Shown: positions 1 to 5,772 of the stretch, piece by piece | Layout of the letters: each line of letters starts with the position of its first letter | Position numbering within the stretch: the stretch's first letter is position 1 | Source of the DNA: Deltaproteobacteria bacterium | Lineage (GTDB): Bacteria > Desulfobacterota > DSM-4660 > Desulfatiglandales > B25-G16 | NCBI GenBank assembly: GCA_019308645.1 | Contig: JAFDHR010000139.1 | Location: forward strand, 1 to 7,187 | Length of the DNA stretch: 7,187 nucleotides | Direction: 5' to 3' | Notes under the pieces: generated by a model | What the model was told of the DNA's origin: nothing | Database searches by the model: none | Seen by the model: only the letters and a program-made list of their open reading frames with translations | Position numbers and translations under genes: made by a program

Positions 1-1813
1 AGGCATCCCTTATACCCAAGGTACGGGACTAATTTGCCGATTTCCTTCACCTAAGCTCTCCTAACACGCCTTAGCCTTCTAAGCTAGCCACACCTGTTTC
101 GGTTCTGGGTACGGTCACGCTTAATCGTTCTCTTTGCCTTTTTATGAGCTGTTGGGGTCGATGACAGCCAGCAACCAATGGCCAGCCTCTTCATTTATTC
201 TTCTGGTTCTCACCTTAACGGTTCTCCCCAGATAACGAAATTTAACTAGGATATTCTCCTAGGTCACCTACCCACCAGCGTTAGCTCAGAGCTTGCGTCG
301 CCGCGCCTATAAGCGTGGTACAGGAATATGAACCTGTTCCCCTTTCGATCGGCTCGTTTTAAGACCGACCTTAGGACCGACTAACCCTTGGCTGACGAAC
401 AGTGCCAAGGAACCCTTGGGCTTCCGGCGGTGAGGATTCTCACCTCACTATGCTCCTACTACCACCGAGATCTGCAAACCAGATCGGTCCACTGGGAATC
501 ACTCCCCAGCTTCTACCCAACCCGGTCGCCCCCCTACCTAAAACTCTTTTGAAGTTCAATCAGGTATCGGGACCCGGTTTAGCCCCGTCCATTTTCTGGG
601 CCCAACAACTCGATGAGTAAGCTGTTACGCTTTTTTTAACGGATAGCTGCTTCTAAGCTTACCGCCTCATTGTCTGTGCTATTGGACGCCATTCTGTTTA
701 ACATTTAACCGGGATTTAGGGCCCTTAACCTGATGTAGGGTTGTTCCCCTTTCGGCCGCATCCCTTGCGGATACGCGCCCGTCTGTCGCCTTCTACGGCG
801 CATGCAAGTTCGGAGTTGGAAGGAAGGGTGAAGATTTCACTCTCCAGAACCTTCCGTCCGTAGCTCTACCTCACATGCAACCTCCAGCGACGCTATCCTG
901 TGGTGATACTTCGGGGGGAACCAGCTATCAGCAGTTTAGATTGGTCTTTTGCCACTATCCCCAACTCAGAGGAATGAATTGCATATCAATAACCCTTCCT
1001 TGGTCAGGGATAGATCAACTGCTTTCGGGTCTCAGACTTGTGACTTCACGCCCTTATCGGACGTCGCGCCTTGCCGAAGCTGCGCGCAGGTTGCTTTCGC
1101 TACGCCACCGTATAAAACTTAGGCTCGCCACAAACCTGAACTCCTCGGCCCGTGTTTCGAGACGGAACGGATGACCCTGGTCCTCTCAGCTCGTACTACC
1201 ACCTCACGATGGGTTCCTTCACCGAGACTCTACCCTTTCGGGCCATCCACGTCTGTTACCATGTAGTTTCAGGTACTTTTCACTCTCGTACTTCGAATAC
1301 TTTTCAACTTTTACTCACGTTACTAGTGCGCTATCGGTCTAGGGGTGTATTTAGGCTTGGGAGTTAGTACTCCCATATTTGCGCGACAAATCCAAGCCAC
1401 GCTAGTCTTGATACTACTAAGTCGTGAGCTTACGTCTACGGGGCTATTACCCTCTATAGCTTCTCTTTCCAGAGAAATTCGACTTCACTCTTACGATCTT
1501 TTACGTAGTCAAAAACACCACATCTACCCTAATGTTTCCAAAAGGGAATTCGGTTTGGCCTGTTCCGGGTTTACTCGCCGTTACTACCGGAATCACGATT
1601 GTTTTCTTTTCCTCCAGGTACTTGAATGTTTTGGTTCCCTGGGTACCCCGCCATTACTGGCTGTTACAACTTATTAAGCTATAACCGGAAATCCGATTCG
1701 GGAATCTGCGGATCGTAGACAGTCTGCGTCTCCCCGCAGCATTTCGCTGCTTACCGCGCCCTTCATCGGCACCCTAGCCGAGTCATCCACTACATGGCGT
1801 ATGCATAGTGTAG
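1..1813 (-). rRNA. 23S ribosomal RNA, 5' part (3' end cut by window edge)
   Basis: Large-subunit rRNA read on the minus strand. The 5' region contains GTGGATGACTCGGCT and GCCGATGAAGGGCGCGG, the conserved start of domain I seen in all 23S genes. The window edge falls in a stretch matching GGxxAAGGAAxTCGGCAAA, which lies at roughly E. coli position 1,670-1,720, near the start of domain IV. The fragment is therefore a little over half the gene. The 5' end at about 1813 is placed by counting back from GTGGATG and may be off by some ten bases. Base composition is clearly more GC-rich than the flanking AT-rich DNA, as expected for rRNA. Several open frames on the plus strand here are non-coding shadows. 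No intron or insertion was evident by eye. No 16S gene lies upstream in the same orientation, so this gene is not part of a standard 16S-23S operon. Confidence 0.97.
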
Positions 1814-2085
1814 GTTAATTTAGGAATCAGTTTTCGCCTTCTTGGAGAGTTCTTGTCAGCTGACTGAACTCTAAAGAAGAATATAATAATGAATTCTCTT
1901 TTTGTTCAGTGGATGTAAATCCAGGAGGAGATAATTCGCACATTATTACTGCGCGAGAAGAGGGTCTATTCCTCTCATTTATAATTGTTTCTTTTTCGAA
2001 CAATTTTAATATCAAAGTTTTGCAACTTTCTTCCTACCGGTTAGGGTAAGAAATAACAGATTAGCAAATATTGCTATTCGCATTT
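1814..2085 (-). other. 23S rRNA leader region with hairpin
   Basis: AT-rich stretch between the 23S 5' end and the likely promoter, read on the minus strand. A perfect 7-bp stem (AGAGTTC at 1846-1852 with GAACTCT at 1866-1872) closes a 13-base loop that itself contains the palindrome TCAGCTGA. It sits about 35 bases before the mature 23S start and may form part of a pre-rRNA processing structure. Archaeal pre-23S is often cut at bulge-helix-bulge stems formed by flanking sequences, but the 3' partner would lie outside the window. A 62-codon open frame at 1827-2015 on the minus strand has no recognisable features and is treated as leader sequence, not a gene. Confidence 0.5.
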
Positions 2086-2099
2086 AGGACATGAAGTGG

Positions 2100-2115
2100 T
2101 TTAGATAAAAAGGTA
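2100..2115 (-). promoter_or_regulatory. candidate 23S rRNA promoter (TATA-like)
   Basis: On the minus strand the stretch reads CCTTTTTATCTAAACC, which resembles an archaeal TATA box. A start site about 25 bases downstream would fall near 2080 and give a 23S leader of roughly 265 bases. No clear BRE was recognised, and other AT-rich segments up to 2170 could serve equally well. This is inference from position and base composition. Confidence 0.3.
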
Positions 2116-2177
2116 TTGTTTTAAGATTCTTTTACCGCAAATTATTTTTAGATTAATAAGAAAAAAAACTAGGAAAA

Positions 2178-2192
2178 GTTTTTAGTAAAAAC
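2178..2192 (+). promoter_or_regulatory. inverted repeat just upstream of the cytidine deaminase gene
   Basis: GTTTTT and AAAAAC form a perfect 6-bp inverted repeat with a 3-base centre (AGT), ending 13 bases before the ATG at 2206. A TATA-like ATTAATAAG lies at about 2152-2160, which would place a transcription start close to this repeat. It could be an operator or a short leader hairpin. In DNA this AT-rich, a repeat of this size can also arise by chance. Confidence 0.25.
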
Positions 2193-2205
2193 GTGTGAAG
2201 TTAAG

Positions 2206-2631
2206 ATGATTAAAATGAAGGTGGAATTGTATCTACCAAAACTAATTGAGCAAGCTAGAGAAGTAAGTAAGAAAGCTTATGCCCCTTACAGTAACTTCAA
2301 TGTTGGCGCAGCTCTCTTAACAACAGAAGAGAAAATCTTTACTGGATGCAATGTAGAATTTGTGGATTATCTTGCGTTACATGCAGAAGTGAATGCAATA
2401 GGATCAGCAGTAAACGATGGAGACACAGATATTAAGATTGTAGTAGTCTACTCTTACAGCTCTCCACCAGTACTCCCCTGTGGTTCATGCAGACAAAAGT
2501 TGTATGAGTTCTCCCAACTACATGGACATGACATCAGAGTGATAGCCGTTAACGGTAAAGAAGAAAAGATAGACATGATGTTGAGTAAGCTACTACCTGG
2601 AGGGGAGATACAAGTAAAGAAGAAGGGTTAA
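2206..2631 (+). CDS. cdd: cytidine deaminase
   Basis: Encodes 141 residues, close to the usual length (about 130-140) of the small homotetrameric cytidine deaminases. These zinc enzymes convert cytidine or deoxycytidine to uridine or deoxyuridine in cytosolic pyrimidine salvage. Visible motifs are AYAPYSNFNVGAAL (residues 24-37), the GCNVE ribose-binding segment (47-51), the catalytic HAE (His59 zinc ligand, Glu61 proton shuttle) and PCGSCRQ (91-97, zinc ligands Cys92 and Cys95). Most small tetrameric members have Cys in the first zinc position; here it is His, as in the larger E. coli type. The NASY usually following NVE is replaced by FVDY. Start choice is uncertain: an in-frame ATG at 2215 is also possible and no strong Shine-Dalgarno is seen. 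The gene is divergent from 23S rRNA and converges with the zinc-ribbon gene, overlapping it by 4 bases. Substrate could differ, for example a blasticidin-type deaminase. Confidence 0.93.
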   Translation: MIKMKVELYLPKLIEQAREVSKKAYAPYSNFNVGAALLTTEEKIFTGCNVEFVDYLALHAEVNAIGSAVNDGDTDIKIVVVYSYSSPPVLPCGSCRQKLYEFSQLHGHDIRVIAVNGKEEKIDMMLSKLLPGGEIQVKKKG

Positions 2632-2801
2632 GAGTCTATAAGCTCGTAAGACATACAACTGCCACATAACCAGAAGTATTTGACTTCGATGAGCTCATAG
2701 TCATCAGGTAGATAATCTTGTTTTCTGATCATAGTTGAACTACAATGAGAGCATTGTTTCGTCTCTTCATCATTCAGTTGAGTATCAATAACTAGTTGCA
2801 T
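2628..2801 (-). CDS. small zinc-ribbon protein
   Basis: A 57-residue protein with two Cys pairs, CSHC (17-20) and CGSC (46-49), spaced by 25 residues. This is the pattern of a zinc-ribbon fold, with the second knuckle preceded by the hydrophobic strand VKYFWLC. The N-terminus is acidic (NDEETK). There is no signal peptide or membrane segment, so it is probably cytosolic. The ATG at 2801 is the only in-frame start after an upstream stop. Zinc ribbons of this size commonly bind nucleic acid or act as adaptor subunits, but nothing here points to a specific partner. The gene converges with the cytidine deaminase gene and the two stop codons overlap by 4 bases, which would make the 3' ends of their messages complementary. 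Sensible codon use, the tidy Cys spacing and the compact junction support a real gene. The family is not recognised. Confidence 0.75.
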   Translation of the reverse strand: MQLVIDTQLNDEETKQCSHCSSTMIRKQDYLPDDYELIEVKYFWLCGSCMSYELIDS

Positions 2802-2935
2802 GAAATCAAATTAATGTCTTTCCAAAGTATCAATACTAAAGAAAAAAGAATGAAGTGAAGCTTCCATTCAGCAGAACTTGATGACTCCTATTTTCTATTT
2901 ATCACCATCCTCTATTATCAATAATGTAATTATAG

Positions 2936-2945
2936 TATATAAAAG
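2936..2945 (+). promoter_or_regulatory. TATA box candidate
   Basis: TATATAAAAG is a strong match to the archaeal/eukaryotic TATA consensus on the plus strand. A start at about 2968 would place the lysine-rich, apparently frameshifted reading frame at 3047-3183 on the transcript. The upstream BRE is weak, and no healthy gene follows, so the element may now drive a relic or a non-coding RNA. Confidence 0.35.
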
Positions 2946-3046
2946 CCAAAAGTATCTAATACGCAGAAAAAAAGGATAATCCTATAGTTGTTTTAAGATT
3001 AATTTTAAGGGAGAAAAACCTAATTTTTAGACACTCCAAAAATGGT

Positions 3047-3183
3047 GTGAATAATCTCCAAATAAGCAGTGAAATGGGTCATATGAAGGGGAAAAAGTAG
3101 CGCAAAAAGCAGCTCTAGAACAAGGCAATACCAAGATTAAGGAAAAATTAGAAATTACAAAGAAAAAGAAGAAAAAAAGCTAA
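3047..3183 (+). pseudogene. possible frameshifted lysine-rich small ORF
   Basis: Two overlapping frames look like one broken gene. From a GTG at 3047 the first frame gives MNNLQISSEMGHMKGKK and stops at 3098-3100. The next frame, with no start of its own, continues as VAQKAALEQGNTKIKEKLEI plus a Lys-rich end and stops at 3181-3183. Adding one A to the AAAAA run at 3092-3096 would join them into a protein of about 45 residues with an amphipathic helical pattern and a basic tail. The cause could be real decay, a sequencing error in the homopolymer, or programmed slippage; these cannot be separated here. No Shine-Dalgarno is seen before the GTG and an ATG at 3074 is an alternative start. The family is not recognised. 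Support is modest because lysine-rich open frames arise easily in A-rich DNA. Confidence 0.3.
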
Positions 3184-3248
3184 AAATGCACAAGGGATAT
3201 GCTGTAGCTTTTGTCTTCTTCTTCAGGGTCATATGTGTGTGTTGTCAT
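3180..3248 (-). CDS. tiny TYDPE peptide ORF, possible third member of the minigene family
   Basis: A 22-codon ORF on the minus strand whose product begins MTTHTYDPEEEDKS and ends SISLVHF. It shares TYDPE, at nearly the same distance from the start Met and followed by an acidic stretch and a Ser, with the two peptides at 3552-3626 and 5523-5606. At the DNA level ACACATATGACCCTGAA resembles ACACCTATGATCCAGAA of those genes at 14 of 17 positions. The proline/tryptophan tail (PPxWxP) is missing and the upstream region is only loosely similar (a TTCTTTC run, no GTGAT site). It may be a diverged or decayed copy, or a chance match. Its 3' end touches the end of the frameshifted ORF on the other strand. 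Confidence 0.35.
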   Translation of the reverse strand: MTTHTYDPEEEDKSYSISLVHF

Positions 3249-3360
3249 GCGTCTTCTTTCAGATACATATGAAAAGAAAGAATGAACTAAAAACCAGCAA
3301 GAAAAAATGAGACAAAACTGTTTTTAATCAGATTGAAGGGGGTACAAACAAAATCACACA

Positions 3361-3397
3361 CTTTCTTACCACACAAAGATTTTACGTGGTAAGAAAG
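3361..3397. terminator. perfect 12-bp hairpin
   Basis: CTTTCTTACCAC (3361-3372) and GTGGTAAGAAAG (3386-3397) form a perfect 12-bp stem around a 13-base loop. It lies in a gene-free stretch between the TYDPE ORF and the left minigene control region. No U-run follows directly on either strand, so a simple intrinsic terminator is not clear. It could equally be a structured small RNA, an operator, or a remnant of a mobile element. The arm shares the ACTTTCTT string with the minigene control regions (3359-3366 compared with 3480-3487). Confidence 0.4.
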
Positions 3398-3479
3398 ATA
3401 ATCCCTCCATCTGCTGGGTTGAAATTTTTTATTTTAAAGCCTTTGCGGATGGGTTTACTAGTTTTAGCAGCAGTGTGTC

Positions 3480-3546
3480 ACTTTCTTTCTGAGGATTACT
3501 TGAACTTTCATTGAAGAGTAATATCAGAAAATAAATTACGAGTGAT
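3480..3546 (+). promoter_or_regulatory. control region of the left minigene
   Basis: Contains two ACTTTC boxes exactly 24 bp apart (3480-3485 and 3504-3509), the second within an imperfect palindrome ACTTTCATTGAAGAGT. The same 24-bp spacing occurs in the right copy. A weak TATA-like GTAATAT lies at 3518-3524. The ribosome-binding site GTGAT (3542-3546) is complementary to the AUCAC of a typical archaeal 16S 3' end and sits 5 bases before the ATG. Conservation of box spacing suggests a DNA-binding regulator common to both minigenes. Confidence 0.55.
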
Positions 3547-3551
3547 GCAAA

Positions 3552-3626
3552 ATGAAACAAACAAATAACACCTATGATCCAGAACCAACTGATGAAACCT
3601 CTTTTCCGCCTTTGTGGAGCCCCTGA
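3552..3626 (+). CDS. 24-residue conserved minigene peptide (left copy)
   Basis: Product MKQTNNTYDPEPTDETSF followed by PPLWSP. Its first 14 residues are identical to the right copy at 5523-5606, and the tail keeps S-x-PP-x-W-x-P. In the tail the codons differ but the residues are kept: Ser is TCT here and AGC there, and the two Pro codons are CCG-CCT here and CCT-CCG there. This pattern points to selection on the translated peptide. The peptide is acidic and proline-rich, with no signal sequence, no membrane segment and no cysteine. It has a good GTGAT ribosome-binding site 5 bases before the ATG. The gene converges with the helical-repeat gene and only 8 bases separate the two stop codons. 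The family is not recognised. Candidate roles are a short linear-motif ligand of the neighbouring helical-repeat protein or a regulatory small protein; both are inference. Confidence 0.72.
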   Translation: MKQTNNTYDPEPTDETSFPPLWSP

Positions 3627-3634
3627 GATTAGGT

Positions 3635-5350
3635 TTAAGCAAATCTAATCACTTTTTCCTTATTTTTCTTTTCAAGATTTTTGTTTTCCAAATATTCAAG
3701 TACCATCTTTTTCGATTGATTGTCATATATGTCCATAAAAACTGTCCTCTGAATTTTGTCAGTAAATTGACTAATTGTTCTTGTAGAAGAGATTAGTCTT
3801 TGATACATTTGTATTTCTTCACCTAGTTTAATGAAATTGTTCTTAGTGCAATATGAAGATAATTCTTCAAGTTCTTGGATTATTGCTTTCTTATCTGGAT
3901 TTTCAATGTACTCATTTAGCAAAGCAAAGAAGTTTTTCCATATTATTAGAATGGGGGCCTTTGTGTCTGTAGTCTCCTTTTCAATTTTAATTACGATTTC
4001 TTTGAATCGTCTATAATTTCCCATTGAAATATGAATTTTGCCTAGTAATATATCTGCGTATAAAGGATCAAATGCATAAATGCGCATTTTTTCAATAGTT
4101 TTGACATTTTTTTCAGGGATTTTATAAGGCTGGTGTGTAAGAAGTAACTGGTGCAAGGTTATTGACATTTCATCCTTGTTTACCTCTTCTTTCCTTCCAT
4201 GCAGATTGGTATCATTTAGGTCGTCGAATGTATCTAATAGCAATTCTTTTGACATGTGAGCTTGATTCATCATAGCATTTATGTAGTTATAAACACGTTT
4301 CAGTTTTTCATCTTTAATATTCTTAATATCCAAATCTAATTGAGCAAAAATGAAAAGAAGAGTATAGTATGTACTAATTCGAATAACTTTTTGACCTTCT
4401 TCATAAAAGTTTGCCTTTACATAAGAATCTTCCATAAATGTGATTAATTCAACAAGTGAATCATAAGAGAGGTTAAATTTTCCCTGATAAGCATAACTAC
4501 GACACAAAAATTTTAGAGTAGCGGTATAATCATACATCATTTCCTTCTGCAGCTGATATTTTTCGATTTTTGACTTCGCTTTGAGTAAATAATCTATTGC
4601 AAGATCTAGTTTATTTATTATTGCATATGTCATTCCAATAGATAGATTTAGAAAAATAAACAGATTACTAAGAAGGTTTTTTTGAATATTTTCATCAGAA
4701 AGTGCCCATTGCATCAAGGATTTTATTTTTGTTTCATAACCAGCATACAAATATAGTTTTAGAAGGTTATGAATGACAGCAATTAAGCCTCGCATACTAT
4801 AACTTTTTGAATAATAGGAAAGACATTTTTCCATATTCTGTATTGAATTAATGACGCTTTCTTTGCTGAATAAGGAATGGGTGTAGGAGTAAAGAGCACG
4901 ATAATATTCACGAGGATAAACCTTCTTATATTTTTTAATTACAATAAAAGCTTGGTGCATCAGTTTAACGGCTTCTTCATTTTTTCCTTGCAATTGAAGT
5001 ACAAGGGATTCAGCCTGGTAAACTCGCGATTGATTTTCTACATTTACAGTATTTATTGATAATTTTTTCATTTTGGCAACTATTTCTAGAGTTCGACTTA
5101 GATCCTTGACATAGTAATATGTTTGTTGAAAATATTGCCAATTCAATTCAAACTGTGCTTGATTCTCACTAAATGATTTTACCTCATCTAGTAATGGTGA
5201 AAGTAATTCAGCGATTTCAGAGGATCTTTCGTTAGCACAAACTAAATCTAAATCTGATAGATATTCCTCCAGTTCAGACAAAGTATGCAGATTGCTTTGA
5301 TTCTTAAACAGTCTTTCCCTTGCTTTGTAGAATTCTTCAATATCAAACAT
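3635..5350 (-). CDS. 571-residue helical-repeat (TPR-like) protein
   Basis: An almost entirely alpha-helical, probably cytosolic protein with no signal peptide, membrane anchor or visible enzyme motif. Degenerate TPR-type helical hairpins are recognisable at about residues 113-140 (ESLVLQLQGKNEEAVKLMHQA), 188-208, 238-265 (GMTYAIINKLDLAIDYLLKA), 280-307 (LCRSYAYQGKFNLSYDSLVEL) and 435-457 (ILLGKIHISMGNYRRFKEI). The N-terminal 100 residues are acidic and helical with no obvious helix-turn-helix, and the C-terminus is a lysine-rich charged helix ending NKNLEKKNKEKVIRFA. Such solenoids normally bind peptides or proteins. Upstream on the same strand, 172 bases away, is the right minigene, and the left minigene converges on its 3' end, so peptide binding is an attractive idea. 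It resembles peptide-sensing TPR proteins (Rap/RRNPP type) only in general architecture. The start at 5350 has a weak GTGGGGA-like site. No other Met-containing upstream extension is needed. Confidence 0.88.
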   Translation of the reverse strand: MFDIEEFYKARERLFKNQSNLHTLSELEEYLSDLDLVCANERSSEIAELLSPLLDEVKSFSENQAQFELNWQYFQQTYYYVKDLSRTLEIVAKMKKLSINTVNVENQSRVYQAESLVLQLQGKNEEAVKLMHQAFIVIKKYKKVYPREYYRALYSYTHSLFSKESVINSIQNMEKCLSYYSKSYSMRGLIAVIHNLLKLYLYAGYETKIKSLMQWALSDENIQKNLLSNLFIFLNLSIGMTYAIINKLDLAIDYLLKAKSKIEKYQLQKEMMYDYTATLKFLCRSYAYQGKFNLSYDSLVELITFMEDSYVKANFYEEGQKVIRISTYYTLLFIFAQLDLDIKNIKDEKLKRVYNYINAMMNQAHMSKELLLDTFDDLNDTNLHGRKEEVNKDEMSITLHQLLLTHQPYKIPEKNVKTIEKMRIYAFDPLYADILLGKIHISMGNYRRFKEIVIKIEKETTDTKAPILIIWKNFFALLNEYIENPDKKAIIQELEELSSYCTKNNFIKLGEEIQMYQRLISSTRTISQFTDKIQRTVFMDIYDNQSKKMVLEYLENKNLEKKNKEKVIRFA

Positions 5351-5419
5351 ATCTAGTCCCCACTAAATTCTTTCCTCAGTGAATATATTATCTGTTTCCT
5401 ACTAGTAAAACGAGAAAAG

Positions 5420-5432
5420 GGTATAAAATACC
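5420..5432 (-). promoter_or_regulatory. palindromic TATA element upstream of the helical-repeat gene
   Basis: GGTATAAAATACC is a perfect inverted repeat (5-bp arms, 3-base centre) with a TATA-like sequence on both strands, 70 bases before the start codon at 5350. On the minus strand a start near 5395 would leave a leader of about 45 bases. This suggests that the large gene has its own promoter, separate from the minigene. The symmetry may also let a dimeric repressor cover the TATA box, which is inference. Confidence 0.45.
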
Positions 5433-5522
5433 TTTGCTTGCATATTTTCTCAATTTGTATTTTTTGTATTTAGAAAAAGAAAAAGGTTAGTGATTTCCTT
5501 AAGGAATTGGAAACCATTCGTT

Positions 5523-5606
5523 TTAACATTTGATGGGGAACCAGCACGGAGGGAGGCTCTCATCATCGGTTGGTTCTGGATCATAGGTGTTATTTGTTTG
5601 TTTCAT
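5523..5606 (-). CDS. 27-residue conserved minigene peptide (right copy)
   Basis: Product MKQTNNTYDPEPTDDESL followed by PPCWFPIKC. It matches the left peptide over all 24 shared positions apart from substitutions at 15, 16, 18, 21 and 23, and adds three residues (IKC). It contains two cysteines (residues 21 and 27) that the left copy lacks, so disulphide or metal binding could be specific to this copy. The GTGAT ribosome-binding site lies 5 bases before the ATG, identical to the left copy. It lies upstream of the helical-repeat gene on the same strand with a gap of 172 bases, which contains a separate TATA-like palindrome. Conservation of Ser, Pro, Pro, Trp and Pro despite codon changes supports real translation. 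Function is unknown. Confidence 0.75.
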   Translation of the reverse strand: MKQTNNTYDPEPTDDESLPPCWFPIKC

Positions 5607-5611
5607 TTTGC

Positions 5612-5680
5612 ATCACTCATAATTTGTGTTCTATTATTACTTTCAATGAAAGTTCAATTACACTCATGAAAGAAAGTGAC
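5612..5680 (-). promoter_or_regulatory. control region of the right minigene with 15-bp palindrome
   Basis: ACTTTCAATGAAAGT at 5639-5653 is a palindrome with perfect 7-bp arms and one central base, 33 bp before the ATG at its near edge. A second ACTTTC box on the minus strand (5672-5677) lies exactly 24 bp upstream, as in the left copy. GTGAT (5612-5616 on the minus strand) is the ribosome-binding site. The palindrome looks like a dimeric operator. An AATAATA just inside it might act as a weak TATA box. Confidence 0.55.
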
Positions 5681-5772
5681 AGAGAGCTCAGAGAACTAGA
5701 AAAATATTCCGTGAATACCTTATTTTAAGGCTTGAGAGCTAGAAAATTAGCCGTTTGGGGAAAAAGAGCAAA

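Larger units (their letters stand above)
3477..3626 (+). repeat. left copy of 150-bp inverted repeat (minigene plus control region)
   Basis: Reverse-complement match to 5523-5680, with the two copies about 1.9 kb apart and flanking the helical-repeat gene. A 50-bp core (3540-3589 against 5569-5618) is identical. Upstream, GTCACTTTCTTTC and TTGAACTTTCATTGAA are also shared. Downstream the similarity declines but continues to about the peptide stop codon. The repeat unit coincides with a gene and its promoter, which favours an inverted gene duplication over transposon ends. No transposase is seen in the window. Confidence 0.9.
5523..5680 (-). repeat. right copy of 150-bp inverted repeat (minigene plus control region)
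   Basis: Partner of 3477-3626 in opposite orientation. The identical 50-bp core is 5569-5618, covering the last 12 bases before the ATG and the first 38 coding bases. A long inverted pair bracketing a 1.7-kb gene could allow inversion of that gene by recombination between the copies. If RNA from one strand crosses both copies, it could also fold into a long stem. Confidence 0.9.

Noticed and set aside
402..1677. Several plus-strand open frames of 70-110 codons
   Set aside because: They lie entirely within conserved 23S rRNA sequence on the opposite strand and their products have no protein-like features.
1827..2015. 62-codon minus-strand ORF before the 23S gene
   Set aside because: It sits in the expected pre-rRNA leader, ends beside the mature 23S start, has no ribosome-binding site and shows no recognisable motif.
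3186..3272. 28-codon hydrophobic plus-strand ORF starting MHKGYAVAF
   Set aside because: It is antisense to the TYDPE ORF and its hydrophobic Phe/Val content follows from the acidic GAA-rich codons on the other strand. No ribosome-binding site is seen.
2802..3476. CRISPR array or other tandem repeat array
   Set aside because: Only isolated short repeats (10-12 bp) are present, with no regular spacing.
3588..3626. C/D box guide RNA in the minigenes (TGATGA and CTGA boxes)
   Set aside because: The left copy has TGATGA and CTGA, and the right copy has ATGATGA but no D box. There are no internal D'/C' boxes, and codon-preserving changes favour a peptide.
3614..5059. Plus-strand frames at 3614-3796, 3831-4016 and 4877-5059
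   Set aside because: All are antisense to the 571-codon gene and give low-complexity Phe/Leu/Ile-rich products typical of the reverse strand of an AT-rich gene.
3477..5680. Transposon with terminal inverted repeats around the 571-residue gene
   Set aside because: The large protein has no transposase motif, no target-site duplication was found, and the repeats contain a complete gene with synonymous-biased divergence, which fits an inverted gene duplication better.
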